Source of the DNA: Mesorhizobium qingshengii
Lineage (GTDB): Bacteria > Pseudomonadota > Alphaproteobacteria > Rhizobiales > Rhizobiaceae
Length of the DNA: 64,000 nt
Direction of reading: 5' to 3'
Assembly (NCBI RefSeq): GCF_900103325.1
Contig: NZ_FMXM01000005.1
Coordinates: 186,001 to 250,000, forward strand
Shown piece after piece: positions 1 through 9,857 of the stretch. The stretch's first letter is position 1; every line of letters begins with the position of its first letter. The translations under genes were made by a program, and so were the position numbers. The notes under the pieces are model-generated. The model did no database searches, had not been told where the DNA came from, and was given only the letters and a program-made list of their open reading frames with translations.

Positions 1-113
1 ATCAGACCATAGCGCACAACCGGCCATGTCCGGCCCGGCAGATAGCCGGTGGACGGATCGTCTTCCAGGAACTGTGGCGCGGCCCTGCCGGCGCGTTTCG
101 AACTCTTTGCCAC
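1..113 (-). CDS. Partial 5' end of an unidentified gene running off the window start
   Basis: Reading leftward from a GTG at 113-111 gives 37 codons without a stop, beginning MAKSSKRAGRAAPQFLEDD. Codons are strongly GC-rich at third positions, as in neighbouring genes. A purine-rich GGGGAAG lies a few bases upstream of the GTG as a plausible ribosome site. The gene would be divergent from fabD. The fragment has a basic N-terminus and is too short to assign a family. It could be a chance open frame at the window edge; the missing sequence to the left would decide. Confidence 0.45.
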   Translation of the reverse strand, partial: MAKSSKRAGRAAPQFLEDDPSTGYLPGRTWPVVRYGL

Positions 114-389
114 TTTAACTTCCCCGCCGGCGACAAACTCGTCACTCGATTGTCATGGAATTGTCACGCAAAGCTAGCGCCTCTGGCGGAAATAAGAAGA
201 GCCAGCAAACGATTCGTGAGCGGTTTTCATCAGGAGTGATCGCCAAAAAGCCTTTTGGAACAGGCACTCGACCGACGATGCTGCCGCCGGGCAGGGCCGA
301 AGTGGGCTTGACTTGGCGGCCTGCCTTGCGTCACAGGCAAGAAAAACTCGTCTATCAGGCAAGCAAAACCAGCCTTTGGGAGCCCTCGC
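114..389. other. Intergenic region between the left-edge gene and fabD
   Basis: This 276-base stretch lies between two apparently divergent genes and should hold both promoters. I see no RNA gene, terminator or convincing consensus promoter, and open frames inside it have no recognisable content. Confidence 0.4.
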
Positions 390-1331
390 ATGGCCGTTGC
401 ATTCACCTTTCCTGGACAAGGCAGCCAGGCTGTCGGCATGGGCAAGGATCTCGCCGACGCCTTTCCCGAGGCGCGCAGGGTCTTCCAGGAAGTTGACGAC
501 GCGCTCGGCGAAAGCTTGTCCAGGCTGATCTGGGAAGGGCCGGAGGAAACCTTGACGCTGACCGCCAACGCGCAGCCGGCGCTGATGGCGGTGTCGCTGG
601 CCGCCATCAGGGCGCTGGAATCGCGCGGCTTCTCGCTGAAGGATAGGGTCGCCTATGTCGCGGGCCATTCGCTGGGCGAGTATTCGGCGCTCGCGGCCGC
701 CGGCTTCGTTTCGGTTGCCGATGCTGCGCGGCTGCTGCGCATCCGAGGCAACGCCATGCAGGCGGCCGTGCCGGCCGGCGAGGGCGCCATGGCGGCGATC
801 ATCGGACTGGAACAGGCTGATGTCGAAGCCGCCTGCGCCGAGGCCGGCAAGAGCTCGGTGTGCCAGATCGCCAACGACAATGGCGGCGGCCAGCTGGTCA
901 TTTCCGGCGCCAAGGCCGCGGTCGAACTTGCGGCAAGGCTGTGCACGGAAAAGGGTGCCAAGCGCGCGCTGATGCTGCAGGTGTCGGCGCCCTTCCATTC
1001 GGCGCTCATGGCGCCGGCCGCGGACGTGATGCGCGAAGCCCTGGCTGGCGTAGCGAAGAATGCGCCCGTCGTTCCGGTCGTCTCCAACGTGTCGGTGACA
1101 CCCTCCAGCGACCCCGACGAGATCGCCCGACGCCTCGTCGACCAAGTGACCGGCCGTGTGCGCTGGCGCGAGACTGTCGAATGGTTCGGCGCAAACGGCC
1201 TCGGCACGCTTTACGAAATCGGCGCCGGCAAGGTGCTTTCGGGATTGGCGCGGCGCATCAACCGCGACATCGCCACCGCATCGGTCGGAACCGCGGCTGA
1301 GGTCGAGGCGACATTGGCAGCGCTTGCCTAG
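390..1331 (+). CDS. fabD: Malonyl-CoA:ACP transacylase FabD
   Basis: FabD moves malonate from CoA to acyl carrier protein, making the extender unit for cytoplasmic type II fatty acid synthesis. The 313-residue length is normal. The N-terminal FPGQGSQ motif and the GHSLGEY nucleophile motif (Ser94) are present, with the active-site His at about 203 in APFHSALM. The ATG at 390 is followed at once by the conserved AFTFPGQGSQ start, so the start is secure. It heads a same-strand cluster with fabG, acpP and fabF. A long antisense open frame over this gene is a GC-bias shadow. Confidence 0.97.
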   Translation: MAVAFTFPGQGSQAVGMGKDLADAFPEARRVFQEVDDALGESLSRLIWEGPEETLTLTANAQPALMAVSLAAIRALESRGFSLKDRVAYVAGHSLGEYSALAAAGFVSVADAARLLRIRGNAMQAAVPAGEGAMAAIIGLEQADVEAACAEAGKSSVCQIANDNGGGQLVISGAKAAVELAARLCTEKGAKRALMLQVSAPFHSALMAPAADVMREALAGVAKNAPVVPVVSNVSVTPSSDPDEIARRLVDQVTGRVRWRETVEWFGANGLGTLYEIGAGKVLSGLARRINRDIATASVGTAAEVEATLAALA

Positions 1332-1390
1332 TTTGATGCGATTTGACCTCACCCGTGCGAGGGTGTTCTCTTCTCAATTAGGAGACAAAA

Positions 1391-2128
1391 ATGTTTGAAT
1401 TGAACGGCCGCAAGGCGCTCGTCACCGGCGCATCGGGGGGGATCGGCGAGGCGATCGCCAGGGTCCTGCATGCGCAAGGCGCCATCGTCGGCCTGCATGG
1501 CACGCGCGTCGAAAAACTGGAAGCGCTCGCCGCCGAGCTTGGCGACCGGGTCAAGCTGTTCCCGGCCAACCTGTCGAACCGCGACGAGGTCAAGGCGCTT
1601 GGCCAGAAGGCGGAGGCCGATCTCGAAGGCGTCGACATTCTGGTCAACAATGCCGGCATCACCAAGGACGGGCTGTTCGTGCGCATGTCGGATGCAGACT
1701 GGGATAGCGTGCTCGAGGTCAACCTGACTGCCGTGTTCAGGCTGACCCGTGAACTCACCCATCCGATGATGCGCCGCCGCCATGGCCGCATCATCAACAT
1801 CACCTCGGTGGTCGGCGTCACAGGCAATCCCGGACAGACAAACTATTGCGCCTCAAAGGCCGGCATGATCGGCTTTTCCAAATCACTGGCGCAGGAGATC
1901 GCCACCCGCAACATCACCGTCAACTGCGTCGCCCCGGGCTTCATCGAATCGGCGATGACCGACAAGCTCAACGACAAGCAGAAAGAGGCGATCATGGCGG
2001 CGATTCCGACGCGCCGCATGGGGACCAGCGCCGAAGTTGCATCGGCCGTTGCCTATCTGGCCTCCAGCGAAGCCGCCTATGTCACCGGCCAGACCATCCA
2101 TGTAAACGGCGGCATGGCGATGATCTGA
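1391..2128 (+). CDS. fabG: 3-oxoacyl-ACP reductase FabG
   Basis: FabG is the NADPH-dependent reductase that converts 3-oxoacyl-ACP to 3-hydroxyacyl-ACP in chain elongation. It is a classical short-chain dehydrogenase of 245 residues. The nucleotide-binding glycine motif TGASGGIG is near residue 12, NNAG follows around residue 86, and the catalytic triad is Ser139, Tyr152 and Lys156 (YCASK). The C-terminus GQTIHVNGGMAMI is typical of FabG. A good AGGAG ribosome site lies 8 bases before the ATG. It sits 59 bases after fabD and shares its operon. Confidence 0.97.
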   Translation: MFELNGRKALVTGASGGIGEAIARVLHAQGAIVGLHGTRVEKLEALAAELGDRVKLFPANLSNRDEVKALGQKAEADLEGVDILVNNAGITKDGLFVRMSDADWDSVLEVNLTAVFRLTRELTHPMMRRRHGRIINITSVVGVTGNPGQTNYCASKAGMIGFSKSLAQEIATRNITVNCVAPGFIESAMTDKLNDKQKEAIMAAIPTRRMGTSAEVASAVAYLASSEAAYVTGQTIHVNGGMAMI

Positions 2129-2340
2129 ACGAGGTCCGGCGGCAACGCTGCCGGGTTGTGAAAAGAGACCATTTCGCCTTGGACCTGAGCCGATTTTCGT
2201 GTAATGCGGCCCGCAACCCGGCGGTTCGGGCAAAAACCGGTCCGTAGCCGTTGCGTTTCCGGCAGGACCATCTTTCAGCTTGATTAGCGGCATTCTGCCC
2301 GCTAACGAAGACAGACAAACAAAAGACGAGGATGCCCCAA

Positions 2341-2577
2341 ATGAGTGACACCGCAGAGCGCGTCAAGAAGATCGTCATCGAGCACCTTGGCGTCGATGCC
2401 GACAAGGTGACGGAGCAGGCGAGCTTCATCGATGATCTGGGCGCCGACAGCCTCGACACGGTCGAACTCGTCATGGCGTTCGAAGAAGAATTCGGCGTCG
2501 AGATTCCCGACGACGCGGCCGAGACCATTCTGACCGTCGGCGACGCTGTTAAGTACATCGACAAGGCTTCGGCCTGA
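2341..2577 (+). CDS. acpP: Acyl carrier protein AcpP
   Basis: AcpP carries growing acyl chains on a 4'-phosphopantetheine arm. The 78-residue acidic protein has the attachment motif GADSLDTVE with the modified serine at residue 37. An in-frame ATG at 2332 would add three residues (MPQ). The ATG at 2341, starting [10 protein letters not shown], matches the family start and is preferred. A gap of about 210 bases separates it from fabG, which suggests an own promoter, as expected for a very abundant protein. fabF follows after 34 bases. Confidence 0.97.
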   Translation: MSDTAERVKKIVIEHLGVDADKVTEQASFIDDLGADSLDTVELVMAFEEEFGVEIPDDAAETILTVGDAVKYIDKASA

Positions 2578-2611
2578 CGCTTTCCGCAGTCGTCACCTGG
2601 GAGGACCTGCG

Positions 2612-3874
2612 ATGAGGCGTGTCGTCGTCACGGGCCTTGGGTTGCTGTCGCCATTCGGCATGGGCTTCGAGCACAGCTGGAAGGAACTTCTGACCGGCCG
2701 CAGCGCCGCCAAGCGCATCACCGAGTTCGAGGTGGAGGATCTTGCCTGCAAGATCGCCCACGTCGTTCCGCGTGGCGACGGTAGCAATGCCACCTTCAAT
2801 CCCGAGGCCGTGCTTGAGCCGAAGGAATTGCGCAAGATCGGCGACTTCATCCTGTACGGGATTGCCGCCGCCGACGAGGCGCTGGCGGATTCCGGCTGGG
2901 AACCCAAGACGCATGCGGAGCAGTGCTCCACCGGCGTCCTGATCGGCTCCGGCATCGGAGGCATAGAGGGCATCGCCGAGAACGCGATGATCCTCAAGGA
3001 ACGCGGCCCGCGCCGCATCAGCCCCTTCTTCATCCCTGGCCAGATCATCAATCTCGTCTCCGGTCAGGTTTCGATCCGGCACGGGCTGAAAGGCCCGAAC
3101 CATGCCGTCGTCACCGCCTGCTCGACCGGCGCGCATGCCATTGGCGACGCTGCCCGGCTGATCATGTGGGGCGATGCCGACGTGATGGTCGCAGGTGGCG
3201 CCGAGGCGCCGGTGACGCGGCTGTCGATTGCCGGCTTCGCCGCGTGCCGGGCGCTGTCGACCGATCGCAATGATGCGCCGCAAACAGCGTCGCGTCCCTA
3301 CGACCGTGACCGCGACGGCTTCGTCATGGGCGAGGGCGCCGGTGTCGTCGTGCTGGAGGAATTGGAGCACGCCAAGGCGCGCGGCGCGAAGATTTACGCA
3401 GAGGTCACCGGTTACGGCCTGACTGGCGACGCTTATCACATCACCGCGCCAGCCGAAGACGGCGACGGCGCCTTCCGCTGCATGACGGCGGCATTGAACC
3501 GGGCCAAGCTGACGCCTGCCGATGTCGACTACATCAACGCGCATGGCACCTCGACCATGGCCGATACGATAGAACTCGGCGCCGTCGAGCGCCTGGTCGG
3601 CAATGCCGCTTCCAGGATTTCGATGTCGTCGACAAAGTCGTCAATCGGTCATCTCTTGGGGGCGGCGGGTGCCGCCGAAGCGATCTTTTCGATCCTCGCT
3701 ATCAGAGACAATGTCGCACCAGCGACCATCAACCTCGACAACCCGGAGCGCGAAACCGCGATCGACCTGGTGCCGAACAAGCCGCGGGCCCGCCAGATCG
3801 ACGTGGCGCTGTCCAATTCCTTCGGCTTTGGCGGCACCAATGCTTCGCTCGTCTTCCAGCGCTACAATGGCTGA
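2612..3874 (+). CDS. fabF: 3-oxoacyl-ACP synthase II FabF
   Basis: FabF is the condensing enzyme that elongates acyl-ACP with malonyl-ACP. The 420-residue thiolase-fold protein has the nucleophile Cys170 in TACSTGAHA and the two catalytic histidines His311 (NAHGTST) and His347 (SIGHLLGAAGA). The C-terminal SNSFGFGGTNASL is diagnostic of this family. The start ATG follows a GGGAGGACC ribosome site. Its position directly after acpP is the usual bacterial arrangement. The paralog FabB is less likely because of the acpP linkage. Confidence 0.95.
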   Translation: MRRVVVTGLGLLSPFGMGFEHSWKELLTGRSAAKRITEFEVEDLACKIAHVVPRGDGSNATFNPEAVLEPKELRKIGDFILYGIAAADEALADSGWEPKTHAEQCSTGVLIGSGIGGIEGIAENAMILKERGPRRISPFFIPGQIINLVSGQVSIRHGLKGPNHAVVTACSTGAHAIGDAARLIMWGDADVMVAGGAEAPVTRLSIAGFAACRALSTDRNDAPQTASRPYDRDRDGFVMGEGAGVVVLEELEHAKARGAKIYAEVTGYGLTGDAYHITAPAEDGDGAFRCMTAALNRAKLTPADVDYINAHGTSTMADTIELGAVERLVGNAASRISMSSTKSSIGHLLGAAGAAEAIFSILAIRDNVAPATINLDNPERETAIDLVPNKPRARQIDVALSNSFGFGGTNASLVFQRYNG

Positions 3875-3976
3875 CCGTCCGACTACCGGGCGACGCTTGG
3901 GCGTGCCGTCAATTTTGCCATATTCGCCCCTACTCTGCCGCTGGGGATTCGTTGAGCAATCAAACGGTAGGGCAAG

Positions 3977-5212
3977 ATGAACACAAATCCGGTGGGCAAC
4001 GGAGAATTTGCGCAACGGCCGGCAAATGCCGGACCGATCGTGCCGAAGACGGCCAGCGAGGCCTTGCGGCCGGAGGCAGGCACGCCGCCGCCGAAGCGCT
4101 CGCGTGCGTCACGCAGCCAGGTCGTGGTGTTCACGAACTTCGTCATCACCTCGGTGATGCTGATGATTCTGGCTGCGGGCGTCGCGCTTTATTTGGGCAA
4201 GCAGGCGTTCACCGAGCCCGGCCCCTCGGCCAATGGCGACACGTTCCTGGTCAAGCCGAACACCGGGGTCCAGGATATTGCCGACCAGCTCGAACGCCGC
4301 GGACTGATCAGCGACGCCAGGGTATTCCGCCTTGGCGTGCGCGCCTTCGGCAATGATTCGGCGCTGAAGGCCGGTGAATACGAGATCAAGCCCAGGGCTT
4401 CCATGCGCGACATCATGGAGCTTTTGAAGAGCGGCAAGTCGGTGATGTATTCGCTGACCATTCCAGAAGGGCTGACGGTCGAACAGGCCCTGCAGCGCAT
4501 CGCCGACGAGCCCGCGTTGAGCGGCGACATGCCGGCGACCACTCTTCCCGAGGGCAGTCTCGCCACCGACACGCTGCGCTTCACGCGCGGCGCGACTCGC
4601 CAGCAGATGATCGACAAGCTGCTGGCGGATCAGAAGAAGCTGGTCGAGGATGTCTGGCAGCGACGCGCGCCGGATCTGCCGCTGGCCAACATCGAAGAGT
4701 TCGTTACGCTGGCCTCGATCGTCGAGAAGGAAACGGGCAAGGGTGACGAGCGCTCACGGGTTGCCGCCGTCTTCCTGAACAGGTTGGCCAAGGGCATGCG
4801 CCTGCAGTCCGATCCAACCATCATCTACGGCTTGTTCGGCGGCAAGGGCAAACCCGCGGACCGGCCGATCTACCAGTCGGATATCCAGAAGCCGACGCCC
4901 TACAACACTTATGTGATCAACGGCCTGCCGCCGACGCCCATCGCCAATCCGGGTCGCGCGGCACTGGAGGCGGTCGCCAATCCGTCGAAGACCGACGACC
5001 TCTATTTCGTTGCCGATGGCACCGGCGGCCACGTCTTTGCCGCCACACTGGACGAGCACAATGAGAACGTCGCCCGCTATCGCGCGCTGCAGAAGAAGCA
5101 GGCCGATGACGCCGCCAAGGCAGCCGCCGGCACCGGCGCCAGCGACGGCAGCGCCGTCAAGCCGGCTGACGGCGGCGACGACAGCGGCGGCGATGCGGGC
5201 GCTGCCCAGTAA
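3977..5212 (+). CDS. mltG: Endolytic murein transglycosylase MltG
   Basis: MltG cleaves nascent peptidoglycan strands inside the glycan chain and is thought to end their elongation. The 411-residue protein has a cytoplasmic N-terminus of about 50 residues, one membrane anchor near 52-72 (VVVFTNFVITSVMLMILAAG), a LysM-like region, and the YceG domain. The catalytic glutamate is expected at Glu250 in IVEKET, followed by AAVFLNRL and LQSDPT. The last 40 residues are a low-complexity Ala/Gly/Asp tail. Its position after fabF is common in alphaproteobacteria. Confidence 0.94.
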   Translation: MNTNPVGNGEFAQRPANAGPIVPKTASEALRPEAGTPPPKRSRASRSQVVVFTNFVITSVMLMILAAGVALYLGKQAFTEPGPSANGDTFLVKPNTGVQDIADQLERRGLISDARVFRLGVRAFGNDSALKAGEYEIKPRASMRDIMELLKSGKSVMYSLTIPEGLTVEQALQRIADEPALSGDMPATTLPEGSLATDTLRFTRGATRQQMIDKLLADQKKLVEDVWQRRAPDLPLANIEEFVTLASIVEKETGKGDERSRVAAVFLNRLAKGMRLQSDPTIIYGLFGGKGKPADRPIYQSDIQKPTPYNTYVINGLPPTPIANPGRAALEAVANPSKTDDLYFVADGTGGHVFAATLDEHNENVARYRALQKKQADDAAKAAAGTGASDGSAVKPADGGDDSGGDAGAAQ

Positions 5213-5368
5213 GAAGAAAGGCGTTGCCGGGGAGGCGACGTCCTGACATTTGGAAGAGCGCCGCGCGTCTGATTTCGACGCGCCAGCGGCGCGGTGATTT
5301 TCAAGCTGCACTTGCTCCTTTCCGGAAAGCCGGTTTCGGGGGTGATGCGCCAGGGATTTGTAGGCGAA

Positions 5369-6259
5369 ATGACTTTGCAGAGCATGACCGGTTTCGCACG
5401 TGCCGTCGCCGAGCATGACGGCACCTCGATCGCCTGGGAGGTCAAGTCCGTCAACGGCAAGAGCGTCGAGGTTCGGCTGCGGCTGCCGCAGGGTTTCGAG
5501 CGGCTGGAACCAGCCGTCAGGCAGACGCTTCAGAAGCGTTTTGCGCGCGGCAATTTCCAGGCGACGCTGACCATCGGCCGCGCCGCCGGCGCGCAGGCGC
5601 AGCCAGTCGTCAACGAAGCCTTTCTGAAGGACCTGGCAGGGCTCGCCAAGCGCCTTCAGGAACAGTTCGGCGCAGCCCCGGCGACGGCTGACGGGTTGCT
5701 TTCGTTGCGCGGCGTCCTCGACATTCCCGAAACTGTCGAAACCGAAGAGGTGCGGGCCGCGCTCGATGTCGCGATCATGGCCGCACTCGAGGTGGCACTC
5801 AAAGGGCTGGAACAGGCGCGACAGGGCGAGGGTGCCGCGCTGGCATCGCTTCTGTCGGGCCATATCGACACGATCGAGGCGCTGACGCTGCGGGCCGAGG
5901 CGGATCCGTCACGCGAGACGGCGGCGATCCGTGAGCGCATCGCCGAGCAGGTCAGGCTTCTGATGGACGCTTCCGCCAATCTGGACGCAACCCGGCTGCA
6001 CATGGAGGCGGCGTTCCTGGCCACCAAGGCCGATATTCGCGAAGAGATCGACCGGCTGAAAACACATGTCATATCTGGCCGGGCATTGCTTGGAGGCGGC
6101 GGCGCCGTCGGCCGCAAGCTCGATTTTCTGGCACAGGAATTTAACCGCGAATCGAATACGCTGTGCTCGAAGTCGAACGCCGCAGCCGTCACCGCGATCG
6201 GGTTGGAGTTGAAGGCCGTGGTCGACCAGTTTCGTGAACAAGTCCAGAATCTGGAGTAG
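5369..6259 (+). CDS. yicC: YicC family protein (endoribonuclease YicC type)
   Basis: YicC-family proteins carry an N-terminal YicC_N domain and a C-terminal DUF1732 domain; the E. coli member has been described as an endoribonuclease. The protein begins MTLQSMTGFARA, the family's hallmark, so the ATG at 5369 is preferred over in-frame ATGs at 5294 and 5345. That gives 296 residues, close to the usual length. The C-terminal half contains REEIDRLKTH and GRKLDFLAQEFNRE, both highly conserved. gmk follows after 3 bases, a pairing widespread in bacteria. Confidence 0.93.
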   Translation: MTLQSMTGFARAVAEHDGTSIAWEVKSVNGKSVEVRLRLPQGFERLEPAVRQTLQKRFARGNFQATLTIGRAAGAQAQPVVNEAFLKDLAGLAKRLQEQFGAAPATADGLLSLRGVLDIPETVETEEVRAALDVAIMAALEVALKGLEQARQGEGAALASLLSGHIDTIEALTLRAEADPSRETAAIRERIAEQVRLLMDASANLDATRLHMEAAFLATKADIREEIDRLKTHVISGRALLGGGGAVGRKLDFLAQEFNRESNTLCSKSNAAAVTAIGLELKAVVDQFREQVQNLE

Positions 6260-6262
6260 CCG

Positions 6263-6919
6263 ATGGTTGCCAAGGATTTGGGGTCCCGCATTCGGCGCCG
6301 GGGCCTGATGCTCGTCCTGTCGTCGCCATCAGGCGCCGGCAAGTCGACGATTGCGCGCAACCTTTTGGAAAGTGACTCGAGCCTGGAGCTGTCGGTCTCG
6401 GTCACCACCAGGCCGCGCCGCGGCAGCGAGATCGAGGGTGTTCACTACCATTTCCGCACGATGCGCGACTTCGAGCGGTTGCGCGATTCCGACGCCCTGC
6501 TCGAATGGGCGGAGGTGCATGGCAATTGCTACGCGACACCGCGCGAGCCGGCAGAACTGGCGCTGGCTCAAGGGCGCGACATGCTGTTCGATATCGACTG
6601 GCAAGGCGCACAGCAGCTCAAGGAGAAGATGCGCGCCGACATCGTCTCGATCTTCATCCTGCCGCCGTCGATGAAGGAATTGAAGGCGCGACTGAAGCGC
6701 CGCGCCGAGGACCAGGAAGCGGTGATCGAGACGCGGCTGAAGAACGCCCGCAACGAGATCGAGCACTGGAAGGAATATGATTTCGTCATCGTCAATGACG
6801 ATCTCGACCGCGCCTTCGCAGAAGTGCGCGGCATCGTTGTCGCCGAGCGGCTAAGGCGCGACCGGCGGCCGGGTCTGTTTGATTTCGTCTCGGGGCTGTT
6901 GGACGAGAAGACGGACTGA
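6263..6919 (+). CDS. gmk: Guanylate kinase
   Basis: This enzyme phosphorylates GMP (and dGMP) to the diphosphate with ATP. The 218-residue protein has a P-loop [10 protein letters not shown] at about residues 20-29, the GMP-binding [19 protein letters not shown] segment, and [10 protein letters not shown]. Length and domain layout are normal. It sits 3 bases after yicC and ends the operon that began with fabD. The next gene, rsmA, is convergent. Confidence 0.96.
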   Translation: MVAKDLGSRIRRRGLMLVLSSPSGAGKSTIARNLLESDSSLELSVSVTTRPRRGSEIEGVHYHFRTMRDFERLRDSDALLEWAEVHGNCYATPREPAELALAQGRDMLFDIDWQGAQQLKEKMRADIVSIFILPPSMKELKARLKRRAEDQEAVIETRLKNARNEIEHWKEYDFVIVNDDLDRAFAEVRGIVVAERLRRDRRPGLFDFVSGLLDEKTD

Positions 6920-6927
6920 TCTGCTCT

Positions 6928-6948
6928 TTCTCCCTTTAGCCGGGAGAA
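6928..6948. terminator. Weak hairpin between convergent gmk and rsmA
   Basis: Arms TTCTCCC and GGGAGAA (7 bp) flank a 7-base loop in the 33-base gap between the two convergent stop codons. There is no strong T-tract on either side, so termination activity is uncertain. Confidence 0.3.
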
Positions 6949-6952
6949 CAAG

Positions 6953-7792
6953 CTATACCGCATTGGTCAGCCGCACGAACTCCTCGACGCTGAGCGTTTC
7001 GGCGCGGCGTGTCGGATCGATACCCGCGCGCTCGAGCAAGGTCTCGCCGCCGAGGCTTTTCACGCTCTGCCGCAGCATCTTGCGCCGCTGGCCGAAAGCG
7101 GCTTCGGTGACGCGGCCGAGTTTTTTCACATCGGTGGGCAGGGGGGTCGCGCGCGGCTCCAGATGCACCACCGAGGAGGTGACCTTGGGCGGCGGCGTGA
7201 ACGCCTGCGGCGGCACGTCGAAGGCGATCCTGGCCTGCGTGCGCCAGCCGGCCAGCACGCCAAGCCTGCCATAGGCATCGCTGCCGGGCGTGGCGACGAT
7301 ACGCTGGGCCACTTCGCGCTGGAACATCAACGTCATCGAGGCGTAGAACGGCGGCCACTCCGTGACCGTCAGCCACCGTACCAGCAGCTCCGTGCCGATA
7401 TTGTAGGGCAGGTTGGCGATGATCTTCACCGGGCCGCCGTCTCCAGCCGCTCCTCTGGCAAGTGCCGCGAAATCCGTCTTCAGCGCATCGCCGGAAACAA
7501 CCTCCAGCCGGCCAGGATAATGATCCGACACTTCGGCAAGGGCAGCCAGGCAGCGTTCGTCACGTTCGATGGCGATGAGGCGGCGCGCGCCGTTGGAGAG
7601 CAATGCGCGCGTCAGCCCGCCGGGGCCGGGACCGACCTCGATCACGGTCGCATTGGACAAGTCGCCGGCGGTGCGTGCGATCTTGCCGGTGAGGTTGAGG
7701 TCGAACAGGAAATTCTGGCCAAGCGCCTTCCTTGCCTGCAGCCCATGGCGCTCGATCACCTCGCGCAGCGGCGGCAGCCCATCCATGCTCAT
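6953..7792 (-). CDS. rsmA: 16S rRNA dimethyladenosine transferase RsmA (KsgA)
   Basis: RsmA dimethylates two adjacent adenines near the 3' end of 16S rRNA late in 30S assembly. The protein shows [10 protein letters not shown] near the N-terminus, the SAM-binding motif [14 protein letters not shown], and the catalytic [11 protein letters not shown] motif. The frame is open to 7849, but the ATG at 7792 ([18 protein letters not shown]) gives a standard 279-residue protein and lies 11 bases after the pdxA stop. An ATG at 7786 is also possible. It is the last gene of the minus-strand LPS-export operon, and pdxA-rsmA linkage is conserved in proteobacteria. Confidence 0.95.
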   Translation of the reverse strand: MSMDGLPPLREVIERHGLQARKALGQNFLFDLNLTGKIARTAGDLSNATVIEVGPGPGGLTRALLSNGARRLIAIERDERCLAALAEVSDHYPGRLEVVSGDALKTDFAALARGAAGDGGPVKIIANLPYNIGTELLVRWLTVTEWPPFYASMTLMFQREVAQRIVATPGSDAYGRLGVLAGWRTQARIAFDVPPQAFTPPPKVTSSVVHLEPRATPLPTDVKKLGRVTEAAFGQRRKMLRQSVKSLGGETLLERAGIDPTRRAETLSVEEFVRLTNAV

Positions 7793-7802
7793 GGCTGCGG
7801 TC

Positions 7803-8831
7803 TCAAGCGGCAACCGCCTTCGTGTTCGTATCGGCCAGTTGGCGGGCAAGGCGCAGAGCCGCCATCAGGCTGTCGGGCCGCGCCACGCCCTTGCCGGCTA
7901 TGTCGAAGGCGGTGCCGTGGTCGGGCGAAGTGCGTATGAAGGGCAGGCCGAGCGTGACGTTGACCGCCTCGTCGAAGGCCAGCGCCTTGGCCGGGATCAG
8001 CGCCTGGTCATGATACATGCACAGCGCCACGTCGTAGCCTGCTCGTGCCCGGGCGTGGAACAATGTGTCGGCCGGCAGGGGGCCGAAAGCGTCGATTCCT
8101 TCGGCGCGCAGGATGTCGACTGCCGGGCGGACAATGCGCTCGTCCTCGAGGCCCATGGTGCCGCCTTCGCCGGCATGCGGATTGAGGCCGGCGATGGCAA
8201 GCCGTGGTCTGGCGATGCCGAAGCGGCTGGCAAGGTCGGCGGCGGTGATGCGCGCGGTCGCGACGATCAATTCGGTGGTCAGCGCCTTCGGCACCTCGGC
8301 CAGCGCGATGTGGATGGTGACGGGAACGGTGCGCAGGTCCGGGCCTGCCAGCATCATCACCGGCATCGCCTCGACGCCGCTGTGCCGGGCGGCCAGATGC
8401 GCCAGATATTCGGTGTGGCCGGGAAAGCGGAAGCCGGCATCGTAGAGCGGCTTCTTGGCGATGGGGCATGTGACGACGGCCGCCGCATCGCCGGCAAGGC
8501 AGTCGGCGACGGCGCGGTCGATGGCCTCGATGGTTCCTGCCGCATTGGCCGGGTCCGGCCGGCCAGGGCTGTCGATGCTGCGGGCGGCCAGCGGAACGAT
8601 CGGTAGCGCCTGAGCAAAGACTTGCGCCGCTTGCGCCGGTGTCGTTTCAACCACTTGCAGCGAAATGCCGAGGTGACGCGCCCGGGAGGCGATCAGCGCC
8701 GGGTCGGCGAGCAGATAGAAGGGAGGCAAGCCGGCGGCGCCGCGCGCCAGAAAGGCGGCGATCGCGATCTCCGGCCCGATACCGGACGGATCGCCGACGC
8801 TCAACGCGAGCGCAATCACCGCGCTGCCCAC
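7803..8831 (-). CDS. pdxA: 4-hydroxythreonine-4-phosphate dehydrogenase PdxA
   Basis: PdxA oxidises 4-phosphohydroxy-threonine in the DXP-dependent route to pyridoxal phosphate. The 342-residue protein begins [19 protein letters not shown], containing the family motif [10 protein letters not shown]. Metal- and substrate-binding histidines are visible in [18 protein letters not shown] and [11 protein letters not shown]. It starts 1 base after the SurA-like gene's stop and runs into rsmA, as in E. coli surA-pdxA-rsmA. Confidence 0.95.
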   Translation of the reverse strand: MGSAVIALALSVGDPSGIGPEIAIAAFLARGAAGLPPFYLLADPALIASRARHLGISLQVVETTPAQAAQVFAQALPIVPLAARSIDSPGRPDPANAAGTIEAIDRAVADCLAGDAAAVVTCPIAKKPLYDAGFRFPGHTEYLAHLAARHSGVEAMPVMMLAGPDLRTVPVTIHIALAEVPKALTTELIVATARITAADLASRFGIARPRLAIAGLNPHAGEGGTMGLEDERIVRPAVDILRAEGIDAFGPLPADTLFHARARAGYDVALCMYHDQALIPAKALAFDEAVNVTLGLPFIRTSPDHGTAFDIAGKGVARPDSLMAALRLARQLADTNTKAVAA

Positions 8832-8832
8832 G

Positions 8833-9759
8833 TCAGCGCTTGACGATGCGGGCTTTCGCCTTCAACTCGTCGACATATTTCTTGCTGAGCTCGTCGGCGT
8901 TCTTGTCGCCGGAGCCCTCGCTCTGGAACACCATCTGGGCGACCTTGTCGTCGGATACTTCACGCGACGAGCAGATGCCGATGAACTCGACGCCGCGCTC
9001 GGTCTCGCGCGTGACGGTGGCGCCGCCGACCTTGGTTGCCTTGATTTGCTCGGCCCAGTCCGGCGGCAATTGCGGCGCCAGCACCCGGCCCAGATCGCGG
9101 ACGGTGACGTCGATCAGGCCCTTGGCGAATTCGCGCGTCGTGTTGCAACCGTTGAAGCGAGCACGCATGGCGTCGGCCTCGCGCTTGCGCTTGGCCAGCG
9201 TCGCGCTGCGTTCAGCGGCCGGCACGACGAAGATGACTTGCTGCAGCATGTACTCGGTAGCGCTCGGCTTGGAGCCGCCCTTTTCGAGCATCTTCTTGAC
9301 AAGGTCCTGTTCGCTGACAGCACCGGTGCCATCGCCGGACCGGTAACGTGCGCTCAAAGCCTGGTTCCAAGCCATCTGGGCGCGAATGAATTCCTTGAAG
9401 TGGTCCTTGCTGACGCCGGACTTCTCCATGACACCGTCCAACTGGCTGAGCTGCATCTTGTTGCTCGAGGCAAAGCGCTGGTAGGCAGCCTCGACCTGTG
9501 CGTCGCTGATCCGGATGCCAAGCCGCCTGGCTTCGGCCATACGCAGCGTCTGGTCGATCATTTCCTGGGCGGCGTCGCCCTTCTTGCGCTGCAGCTTCAA
9601 GAAGGCGGCGCGGTGTGCGATGTCGCCGGTGGTGACCGGAATGTTGTTGACGACGTACTTGATCTCGCTGGCAAAAGCCGGCGGCGTCATCACTGTGATC
9701 GACACGGATGTCGCCGCCACAAGCAACGCGAACCCTGCTGAAAAGAGGTACTTCCTCAT
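8833..9759 (-). CDS. SurA-like periplasmic chaperone / peptidylprolyl isomerase
   Basis: SurA proteins escort outer-membrane beta-barrels across the periplasm. This 308-residue protein has a signal peptide ([20 protein letters not shown], cleaved near PAFAS), then a SurA N-terminal domain (residues about 32-160) with the typical [11 protein letters not shown] start. The C-terminal part (about 165-290) corresponds to a single parvulin region, but I cannot see the classical parvulin active-site signature, so isomerase activity is doubtful. E. coli SurA has two parvulin domains, so this is a shortened form. Its place between lptD and pdxA supports orthology with surA. Confidence 0.85.
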   Translation of the reverse strand: MRKYLFSAGFALLVAATSVSITVMTPPAFASEIKYVVNNIPVTTGDIAHRAAFLKLQRKKGDAAQEMIDQTLRMAEARRLGIRISDAQVEAAYQRFASSNKMQLSQLDGVMEKSGVSKDHFKEFIRAQMAWNQALSARYRSGDGTGAVSEQDLVKKMLEKGGSKPSATEYMLQQVIFVVPAAERSATLAKRKREADAMRARFNGCNTTREFAKGLIDVTVRDLGRVLAPQLPPDWAEQIKATKVGGATVTRETERGVEFIGICSSREVSDDKVAQMVFQSEGSGDKNADELSKKYVDELKAKARIVKR

Positions 9760-9857
9760 CGTTGGTATCCCAATTTTATCCCGGTTCCGCCCAATTTTGT
9801 CTTTTTCCGGGTGCGCGAATTCCGTGCCAGTCCTATGCGGCGAAACGATGTCGCCGA

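Noticed and set aside
174..1352. Long antisense open frame over fabD (392 residues)
   Set aside because: It mirrors the GC-rich codons of fabD, has Arg/His/Gln-rich composition and no family motifs. Many similar shadows occur opposite pepA, uvrC, the molybdopterin enzyme and lptD.
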